Source: Gigantopelta aegis (lineage: Eukaryota > Mollusca > Gastropoda > Neomphalida > Peltospiridae). From it: DNA of 64,000 nt. The notes under the pieces were generated by a model. The model saw nothing but the letters and a program-made list of their open reading frames with translations. It had not been told where the DNA came from and ran no database searches. The stretch's first letter is position 1. Every line of letters begins with the position of its first letter. Positions 55,578-64,000 of this stretch are shown here, piece after piece. Both the position numbers and the translations under genes were made by a program. The DNA is taken from positions 1,222,195 to 1,286,194 of the forward strand of contig NC_054713.1 in NCBI RefSeq assembly GCF_016097555.1. The letters run 5' to 3'.

Positions 55578-56800
55578 CGTCGTTTTTGGTTCGGGTAGGT
55601 CTGGTGTTAGAGTGTGCGTGTGAATGATATGGCTCGACGGGTCATTGGTGGTATCAACATATGGCAGTGTTTTTATCTCCAGCCCGACGTTCCAGTGTGG
55701 TTTTTGTTTGTATTTCTGTATAGTTTAGTGTCTTATATTGTATTTGAGTGTTTTTGTAGATTGGAAGACAGGAAGGTCGGTGATGTATAGACAACTCCTG
55801 CCTCTTCCTGTCACATGTATATTTATTATGTATAATTTGTTTTATGTTTATAATGTTATATATGCCCCTTTTAACTTTTCTTCTATTATAAAGCTATCAC
55901 TTTTATTTCTTAAATATACCTTCCTCTTAGCATTTTAGACTTTCAGTGTTTTAAATTTATGCTAACTTTTTATTTGTATCCATTGAAATAGGTTTTAACT
56001 AGGCTATTAACTTAATCAGCTAACTATTACATATAATAAAAAAGATAGCCTGGCTGATACTCAGGGCGCCGTGGTAGGGTGCTTTATGGGTGCGTTAGGG
56101 CGTAGGCGGTTTGGGTTGTAGGAATACCTGTTAGGAGGCCTCCTTCAACCGGCGCGTCAGCTCCATGGAAATCTGGACCCGCTACTCTGACCTCAGCCTG
56201 GTTGTTGGATCGCGAGCCTCCCCCCCCCCCCCCCCTCTAATTCCTAATTAGTGATCTACAATTGGCACTGATAAATAACTAAGAGTACAGTTAATTCAAA
56301 CATATTTTCAAAGATAACTATTAATTACAGTGCTGTAGATTATATTAAAAGACAAAACTCGACGTTTTCCCATCCATGTGAAGATGTGAAAGCAATTTGA
56401 ATAAAATGTTTTGTGGTTAAACATTTTATGGAGTAAATCAAGTTAAGAGTAAAATAATGTGCGGTAATTAAATATATATTTTTTTATTTTATTTTATTTT
56501 ATTTATTTATTTATTATTATTATTTTTTTTTATTATTATTATTATTTTTTTTATTTTTTTTTTGGGGGGGGGGGGTATTTCCAACAGTTATGGTAATTTT
56601 GAGACTTCAGTGATGAATTTGCTGTCAATATTTTGGGGATAACTCATTCAGTGTCCCACAGAAAGATTTTACATGCAAAGACTATAGTTATTAGGCAGTG
56701 TAATGTCATATATTATGGTATGTTGTAAGTAGATCAAACTTGTTACCTAATAATTCGCATTTTTATAATTTTCACAAATAGTGGTTCACTAGTCAACCAC
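55578..56800. other. Unassigned AT-rich spacer with homopolymers
   Basis: C-run at 56220-56235, T-rich and ATT-rich tract at 56465-56560 and G-run at 56563-56574. No gene is recognised. The stretch at 56050-56215 is GC-rich and may be an old repeat. Confidence 0.4.
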
Positions 56801-56811
56801 AAACATGCTGA

Positions 56812-57005
56812 ACACAAACATATTCATTATACCTGTTGTTGTGGAAACACTTACAAACATATTCATTATACCTGTTGTTGTGGAAACACTAACAAACATA
56901 TTCATTATACCTGTTGTAAACATTTACAAACATATTCATTATACCTGTTGTTGTGGAAACACTTACAAACATATTCATTATACCTGTTGTTGTGGAAACA
57001 CTTAC
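56812..57005. repeat. 39-bp tandem repeat, 5 copies
   Basis: ACATATTCATTATACCTGTT followed by GTTGTGGAAACACTTACAA. The third copy is shortened. Confidence 0.9.
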
Positions 57006-58110
57006 AACTACAGGACTGTTGAAACATCAGGCGAAAAAAGGACACACAAAAAACATGACTATAGTTGAGCATTGCCCTTCAAAAGAAATATTGTCATGTA
57101 GTATGATCACAATTTACTCTGGAATATCACACAGCCCTTTTCGCTTAAACGTTAATATTGTTTAGTCGTCTTTAAAATACGTCAAAGACCAAATTAGTAA
57201 TAATAGCTATTTTGAAATTATTATTTTTTAAATTAACTGCAAATTATTTTATTCGATGAAAATATACAACCACACTATGTTTTATTCCTACCCACAAATG
57301 GTTTCATCCAAAAAGAGTCCAAATGATTTGGTTTGAATTAATATTGTGTCTATTTCCAGATCAGACAACAGCTTATAATGTTCAGTATATATTCTTAAAT
57401 AATTCATAATTTTAGTCGTATAGCAGGTATTACTTCGTGTAGCTTCAAATGTTAGAAAACAGAAGAACAAAATTACTTAAATTTTATTGAAAATACATCA
57501 TTGTGCAAACATATTATTTGTTTGCGGACTTAATATCACTGGAATCACTTCCATGTTTCACACACTTATTTAACTATATTTTGTTTCAAATCACCAATAC
57601 ACTCTGAAAGGACAAGCTCAGAAATCTATAGGTAATTAACAATTGTATCTTACCTATGGGTTTCCCTCAAGTTGGCGCCATAACCGCAGCATATTTTATC
57701 TAACCACAATGGCTTTATCCGTATGACCAGCGTGTTAATTGGTAAATAGTTACTTTTATATATGTAAATGTATTAAAGTAAAGTTAATTAATTAATTTAG
57801 AACAGCCCGACTGAAAATAGCACCAACTAAATTTATTGTAAAGTGCATATCCTGATTCTATTTATTTTTATGGTGCATTAAGAAGTTTTAATATATTTAG
57901 TTCCCCCCCCCCCCCCCCCCCAATTCCTTTTAGGCTATGGTTTTACCATTCAAATTTCGAAATTGCCCCCGTCATCTCAACTGCATCTCCTACTCCCATC
58001 CCCCTCCCTGCCCCGGAATTGGTCACTGGCGAAGTCAGAGGCTGAGTCCGGGGTAGGCGTGCCTGAACCTTCCCGCATTCCCGCAAATTTGTGACATGCT
58101 CAGACATATC
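57006..58110. other. Unassigned AT-rich spacer
   Basis: Only a C-run at 57903-57921 stands out. A 60-residue minus frame (57288-57470) is unrecognised. Confidence 0.4.
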
Positions 58111-58125
58111 ATTCGATGATAATGG

Positions 58126-58506
58126 GACCGGCTTCGGTGGCGTCGTGGCAGGCCATCGGTCTACAGGCTGGTAGGTACTGGGTTCGGATCCCAGTCGAGG
58201 CATGGGATTTTTAATCCAGATACCGACTCCAAACCCCGAGTGAGTGCCCCGCAAGGCTCAATGGGTAGGTGTAAACCACTTGCACCGACCAGTGATCCAT
58301 AACTGGTTCAACAAAGGCCATGGTTTGTGCTATCCTGCCTGTGGGAAGCGCAAATAAAAGATTCCCTTGCTGCCAATCGGAAGAGTAGCCCATGTAGTGG
58401 CGACAGCGGGTTTCCTCTCAAAATCTGTGTGGTCCTGAACCATATGTCTGACGCCATATAACCGTAAATAAAATGTGTTGAGTGCGTCGTTAAATAAAAC
58501 ACTTCT
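58126..58506 (+). mobile_element. SINE type B, full length, 14-bp target duplication
   Basis: The cleanest type B copy. Head CCGGCTTCGGTGGCGTCGTGG, B box GGGTTCGGATCCCAG, tail GTGCGTCGTTAAATAAAACA. TTCGATGATAATGG flanks it (58112-58125, 58507-58520). Confidence 0.95.
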
Positions 58507-58587
58507 TTCGATGATAATGGTGGGAGTTGTACAATATCGCATTTTGAATCTTGAATAACGACAGAACACCGTCCGATAACGAACTGA

Positions 58588-58708
58588 TGGAAAGAGTTCG
58601 ACACGTACCCCCTCTATATCAAAGGATCTATGACTAACCCTAACCTTAAAACTAACCCTAACCATTGAAAGGGTGGGGGGGGGGGGGGGGGGGGTACGGG
58701 TCGAACTC
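58588..58708. mobile_element. Small foldback sequence with telomere-like core
   Basis: GAGTTCGACACGTACCCCC pairs with GGGGGTACGGGTCGAACTC. Between them are CTAACCCTAACC twice and a G-run (58675-58694). Confidence 0.55.
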
Positions 58709-58960
58709 ATCCCGAACTGACTGCATCATGTGAATTAACAGAAATGTTACAAATAGAACAACGTCTAACAATGTATGTGTGGTTTCCGTGAGCCTGTACA
58801 GGATAACGAACAATACGAGATGCATAACAAAAAGTTAGATATGAAAATAATTGTTTTATGATTTGGTTAGAAAACTATTTCTACAGTTAAAAACCTAAAG
58901 AGGTTAAAATGACTGATAGGCAAAAGCCTCTATTAAGGCATCTCTAGTACTGTAGTTATT
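58709..58960. other. Unassigned spacer
   Basis: Nothing recognised. Confidence 0.35.
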
Positions 58961-58963
58961 CCC

Positions 58964-59010
58964 TTCCCCCTTCCCCTTCCCCTTCCCCTTCCCCGGCCCC
59001 ATCCCCGGCT
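58964..59010. repeat. CCTTCC microsatellite
   Basis: (CCCTTC)n followed by CCCCGG blocks. The complementary strand is strongly purine-rich. Confidence 0.85.
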
Positions 59011-59049
59011 GTAGTGTACGTAAGTCTGATAGAAATATCCACTGACGCG

Positions 59050-59285
59050 TGATACGTCCGTCGCAGGATCGATCGCCATCGACGGATTCGGTATTATCCG
59101 TCCCACTCAGGATCGATCGCCATCGATGGATTCGGTATTATCCGTCCCACCCAGGATCGATCGCCATCGATGGATTCGGTAGTATCCGTCCCACCCAGGA
59201 TCGATCGCCATCGATGGATTCGGTAGTATCCGTCCCACCCAGGATCGATCGCCATCGATGGATTCGGTATTATCCGTCCAACCCA
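59050..59285. repeat. 44-bp satellite, about 5 copies, SINE B-box-like
   Basis: The unit is AGGATCGATCGCCATCGATG, GATTCGGTATTATCCGTCCC and ACCC. GTCGCAGGATCGATCGCC at its left edge resembles the B-box region of tRNA-like SINE heads, as at 49430-49465. Confidence 0.9.
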
Positions 59286-59289
59286 ACTG

Positions 59290-60780
59290 ACTATTGGGGG
59301 TGGGGGTGGGGGTGTGGTGGCACACTATGTATATATGATTTTGTACCTTTTAATACAATAACTAAAAAAGGTTTGATTGCGTGTGTGTGTGTGTGGGGGG
59401 GGGGGGGGGGCGCATGGCCCTCATTCCGCTGTCGCTACGTAGTCCAGTCAAATTAAGGTTTGACCCGCAACTAATTGCAACAGTAACAATTTTTACGAGA
59501 AATTACTCAGAACGTGTTTAGAAACAACATATAAAAAGTATCGGAAAATATCGGTGGGGGAACATGCTTAATTTTGCGACCAAACTTTGTCCCGAAAGTA
59601 TATTTAAAATATGACGTCGTGGGGCTTCGTACACATCAAAGGAGATAATAACGTTTTGTCCTTCACATTAAATTGTTGACACTTTCAGTACTATAAAAGA
59701 TTATTTTACTATGTTACATCTTCTGAAAGCTTTTGTTGAGAATTTAAAACTTCATTGTGATAAATTACGTCTAAATGTGTTTATGTTACATCAAAAAATA
59801 AAGTTTCATGGCCATGCTTTCAAATTCCTTTGCGTCGTCACTGCGTTTTGTTTACATTCTAAACACTTTCGATTTATGATAATTCTGAATAATCGATCCA
59901 AATATTCAACTCAGACATCAACAATTGTGTACTGATAGCAAATATTTAATTTTTTTTTTTACAGATAACGCAATTTTGTTCTGCTGTTTAAAGAAATATA
60001 AAGTTGCTCGTTCACATTTTTTTAAACTATGGAAGCCCATATGGATCCATTGCAAATAGAGTGTATTTGCTAACAATGTATTTGCTAGAGACAAAATTAC
60101 GATTGGTTTTTTTCCATGGATATGTGAAATAGATAAATTGCTCAATAAAATTTGCCATAAATAATATATATATATTTTAAAATATATATACTAGCTATCA
60201 ATAATATAATATTGCAAATGTGTAAAAATAGATGATTTATATTTGTATATATTTTGTCAGACAAATTTGTTTTGTGGCTTTGACGCACGTTTTGTTAGTG
60301 TTAATTGTGGGTCATTGACTTATTTTTTTGACTCGTTTCTTTTTCATTTTAATTTCTGGAAATATTTTTATTCTGTGTATAATTCTACTTACCTCGGCTT
60401 GTTTCATTTTCATTTTTATTTGATTCCACAACTTACACTTTTCACCATTTAATTTAATTTTATTATATTATTAAACCTTACCTTCACATTCTTGAAATTT
60501 TATTTTGCTTGCTTACACAATGGATATAGTACCGGGTATTTATTATTTATTATAATAAATATCTACACAAAATTTACGTGTGCTTCTCAAAAGCATATAT
60601 TCCGTGAAAAGGATTCTCAACTGAAAGAATTGTCTGTTGGTCGAGCAATACTATAGGTATCTCGTCCTCTTTTACATTTAGCTCCTTTACTGATTTGATT
60701 TGTCATTCAACTTCACCATTAATTTGGGTCCAAATGTTTTATCGATATACTCATTAGCCTTGAAACTAGCGCTTCTGCCT
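59290..60780. other. Unassigned AT-rich region
   Basis: G-run at 59395-59410 after a GT tract. Short unrecognised frames at 59711-59935 and 60243-60452. Confidence 0.4.
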
Positions 60781-62370
60781 CCCAAAGAACTGGTATACTT
60801 GGTTTTGTGTCTGGCAGCTTTGTACAGTATGTAGCAGACCAGAATTCATGTACACTTGATGGAAAGAACACCTTGACAGAATTGGAATAATAACAGGTGT
60901 TAGATCCGGATGACGAAGACTTGTGTCTGTAAACGAATTAATAACACTTGGAGAAAACTGAAATATCTTCGTACTTGTAAGCCAACGTCAAATAGCATGT
61001 CAACTATGAATTTTGATAAACTGAAGCATCGTACACCAGTAGATCATATCTTGTCTTCGATGAATTGGCCACTCGGGTTACACTTGCCAAGAATGTCGGG
61101 ACGCACGCAGATGTACCAGAATGGTTTATACTCAGGGAAATCATCTGTGACTTTTGTACCGACGATCGACATAAATGCTGGCGATCCTTCATGTATTTAC
61201 TCAACGATGGTATTTGTATCTGATCATTCCTGGCGATATGGATCAACATCAGTATTAACCTTTGATCAGCCATTGTAGTGGGAAGCAAACACTAGCATCA
61301 ATAATGAACCTTCAACAAGTCCCCTCTGCTCTATTGTCTTGTGATTGGGAGGGTTACATACAGAAATGAGTTTTATTGGCTGCATTGGCCATATAATGAG
61401 TGGTTTGGGTCTCCAGCAGATTATACAGAAAGTGTATGCATTTATTACTGCCAATCCAAGAGGAAAGACAGTAAAAATACAATTTGTTCTAGATATTGGC
61501 ATACAAGATTTGCTTGTCTCTCGAACGTTTAAAATTACATTGCCCTATACTGAATTGGGTGACGAGTGCAGTCCTCAAAGTATTGAAGATGAAACCATAG
61601 CTGATTCCACAGTTGACATTTCAAACGTAGATATCGAAATATACGCCCAAGTAGAAGACGTGAGGGTAGATGAGGAAAAGGAACTATTTTGAAGAAGGCG
61701 GCTGTCAGTTCTGTCTTACTCACAAGATGCAAGATCTGGAAAAAGACAACCTAGGAGTATGCTTCATGTGCAAGATAGGTCATCATGTTCTACGGAGACG
61801 TGATCGCTTTTGGGCTGGATTTTCCTCCCGTGATAACCAATGTTCAACAATGCATGGCGGTGATGCTGGTAGGTGATTTACAAAGCAGCTGGAGCATGCA
61901 TGCAGCTGGTCACTTATTAGTGAAGACACAAACCTTCTTATCATCTTGTACTGCTATGCTGCTATTAAATTAAGCTATACTTTTAGACTAACAATATAAA
62001 CCAAAGCGTGGGATATCAAGAAAATGAAGATGGTGCTTGGGCAAAAAATATGTCGCTCACTTCTTGCAATAGTTTACAGTTTGTGATAAAACATCAAAGA
62101 TTGTTTGTACTGAAAAGGGAGAAGTCCTCAAAAACATTTTTGTCCACTATAATTACAAGACTTTAGTTGCATACTTTCTGAAAGAAGATTTAAGCAAATC
62201 AAATGCTGTAGCCTGTCACAGCAAGCGGGTGTTTTTGCAATATCGACACTGGATTAGCGTAGATGACCATGATGCTGAGTTAGATCCACAGACATGGAGA
62301 AACACAGTATTCACCAAAAACAACTATGCCACCATTGCCTGGAAAGCTGCTTGAGATAATTTGCTGTAGG
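60780..62370 (+). pseudogene. Decayed repeat-type gene of unnamed invertebrate family
   Basis: Two plus frames in the same phase (60910-61278 and 61345-61692) are separated by two in-frame stops and read as one protein: DHILSSMNWPLGLHLPRMSG, VFVSDHSWRYGST, TFDQPL, then GGLHTEMSFIGCIGHIMSGL. Further frames give LISEDTNLLIIL (about 61910-61950), AWDIKKMKMVLGQ (about 62010) and CHSKRVFLQYRHW (about 62220). From memory, this order of motifs resembles large uncharacterised, probably transposon-borne proteins widespread in marine invertebrates. The EDTNLLIIL block recalls PIN/FEN-like acidic motifs. Stops and frame changes show it is dead. The family name is not asserted. Confidence 0.55.
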
Positions 62371-62513
62371 TGTTTTAAGTTAACATGCGACACAAAACGA
62401 TGCACGGATATGGAATGTTCCGTCATTTGCGGAGAATGACGCTGTACGAGTGGTTCCAATTCTCCGATTTCAACAGACAGTGAAGTCGACTACGGTGAAC
62501 GGTACATGAAATG

Positions 62514-62755
62514 GACTAAAAGTAACCATGAATAAATTAAAAAATGTACAGTGACATAATAAACAGACTGAAAGTAGCCGCGAATAAACCTAATAATACA
62601 GTGACGTATCAAATACACTGGAAGTAGCCATGAACAAACTTAAAAATACAGTGACAGTGACGTATTAAATACACTGAAAGTAACCGTAAATAAACATTTA
62701 ACAATGCAGTGACAGTGACATGTTAAATACACTAAAAGTAGCAATGAATAGACCG
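62514..62755. repeat. Diverged tandem repeat of about 60 bp, 4-5 copies
   Basis: GAAAGTAACCATGAATAAA, then AATACAGTGACGTATTAAAT and ACACT recur with variation. Confidence 0.8.
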
Positions 62756-64000
62756 AAATTTCAGTGATTTGACAAATTCACACAGACACACACACACAGA
62801 CACAGAACCAAAACGCCACATGGACTTAATGATAACGTTATATTTCATGTAAACACATCTTAGGCATTCAGTAACGTTATAAATATCCAATGCAGTACAG
62901 TGACATTACTTTGTGTTTCCATGTTCCATAATTAATTAAATAATCTTGTCTTTATAGTAATTTAACACAATTGCTATAAAATGCATTTATACACTTATTA
63001 TTACTTTTTCTATTTAAAATGTGACATTGTTCTTTAAAATTTCAATATGTTCAGTTAGTGGTCTAATGTCTGTTTTGACGGCTACTTTTCAATGCATTAA
63101 CCTGCTGTTTTTAGACTACTGTTGTATCTACACAGATCCTGTACAAATTGATAAAACAATATTACAATAATGGAAATGAGAGTGTATAAAAATAATCTGT
63201 TTGTCTCAATGACGTCAGGATGAGAATGACGTCAGGATGACGTTACGTCATCTTATTGTTAATTTGAAAAAGGCAATATGCCGAAACATCTAATTATTAA
63301 ATAACTGAACTGTTGGTAGTAGTTTTATTATTATATTTGTTCAAAATGTAATTTTGTTATATATATATATATATATATATATACTCTTAAAAAAAAGTAG
63401 GGGAACTCTAATAAGAATTTACAATTGTAAGGTATATTAGCTGTGGGGAATGGTTATATGATAATAGTGAATTAATTGGGCAAACATTACAACCGGTAGT
63501 TCAGTATTACAGTAGGTTTTATGACCACCAAAGATCTTGAAGGACGATTGGGGTCAGAAGTGAAATTTGAAAGTTGACGTTTTTTTATCAGTAAATCGCA
63601 AATTCAAACAATAAAAATGACTAAAAACAAAACAATAACAACTGTATGATCAACAGAATAAAAACAATTGACAGAAATAATGTTCCACAGTGATTAATCG
63701 ACCTTTCTGGAAATTGTCAAAATTGAGAATGACACCCCACGCACGTGTACGGGACAACTGCGCGATGCACGTGCAAACTATGGAATGTGTTTTGGTGTGT
63801 TGATAAATATATATATATTGACAGTGATCCCAAACAAAGCGGGAAAGTTTCGATGGGGTGTGATGGCCTTACACTGGGATTTCCCCCTAAATACGATCGC
63901 CGTGTAGATAGCCAGCCCTCATTAGCCGAGTCTATGTGCACGGCCGTCGGGTATATATTAAGTGTAATAGATGGCGGCTTCCAGTGTCATTGTATTTATT
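62756..64000. other. Unassigned right edge
   Basis: Contains two TGACGTCAGGATGA repeats (63210-63240) and an (AT)n run (63360-63383). The sequence after ACTCTTAAAAAAAAGTAGGG could be the end of a DNA transposon cut by the window edge. No gene is recognised. Confidence 0.35.

Noticed and set aside
58620..58660. Interstitial telomere
   Set aside because: Only about four CCCTAA-like units, imperfect and inside a small foldback.
63389..64000. Tc1/mariner element entering the right edge
   Set aside because: The ACTCTTAAAAAAAAGTAGGG start after an AT run is suggestive, but no transposase sequence or matching end is inside the window.

Overview
This window is non-coding-rich eukaryotic DNA. It most likely comes from a marine mollusc, probably a gastropod. 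I infer this from introns with canonical splice sites, abundant tRNA-derived SINEs of a style I associate with molluscan genomes (3' ends containing GCGTCGTTAAATAAAAC), palindromic MITEs and many minisatellites. No bacterial or organellar features are present. The species is not determinable from sequence alone.

Host genes. Only one complete protein-coding gene is supportable: a BTB-BACK-PHR protein (BTBD1/2/3/6 class, a presumed Cullin-3 ubiquitin-ligase adaptor) on the minus strand. Its two coding exons are 36680-36960 and 32249-33320. They join in frame to give 450 residues and are separated by a 3.36 kb intron packed with GTA/GTG repeats. A second, nearly identical first coding exon (1620-1900, minus) belongs to a paralogue whose remaining exon lies off the left edge. 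The homology extends through flanking intron sequence, so this is a duplicated locus. A decayed gene-like region at 60.8-62.4 kb and a dead Tc1-type transposase at 37.3-38.3 kb are the only other protein-like signals outside the retrotransposon.

Mobile DNA. A 7.57 kb Ty3/gypsy LTR retrotransposon (18816-26380, minus) has about 99% identical LTRs, a TAAA target duplication and gag, protease, RT, RNase H and integrase, but carries frame breaks and an internal stop. It sits inside a larger element (17906-28056). That element has 25-bp terminal inverted repeats and a 7-bp target duplication (GTACTAC), and it splits a SINE, which in turn lies at the edge of a satellite. The non-gypsy part of this outer element, about 2.6 kb, has no visible transposase. 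A second TIR element (54771-55282) splits another SINE. Several MITE or foldback elements (14.2, 14.3-14.6, 39.5-40.5, 42.3-42.7 kb) and about a dozen SINE copies are present. The SINEs fall into three related types (my labels A, B, C) that mix different heads with shared bodies and tails.

Tandem arrays. These include a 68-bp array expanded from inside a SINE (3.3-4.2 kb) and 73-bp (4.6-6.0), 76-bp (6.8-11.8) and 50-bp arrays. Most monomers of the 50-bp array (14.9-17.8 kb) contain the perfect CRE palindrome TGACGTCA. Further arrays are 97-bp (29.5-31.05), 54-bp flanked by inverted repeats (44.9-46.0), 88-bp tRNA-like (46.4-48.5), 39-bp (48.8-49.35), 54-bp with co-amplified SINE copies (49.5-52.5), 42-bp (52.5-53.8) and 44-bp (59.05-59.29). 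Arrays with periods divisible by three create long but probably meaningless open frames.

Overall, the window shows how SINEs and MITEs seed or host satellites, and how satellites, SINEs, a DNA element and a retrotransposon have nested within one another. The most notable points are the 10.15 kb nested TIR element, the CRE satellite and the repeated derivation of satellites from SINE or tRNA-like sequence.
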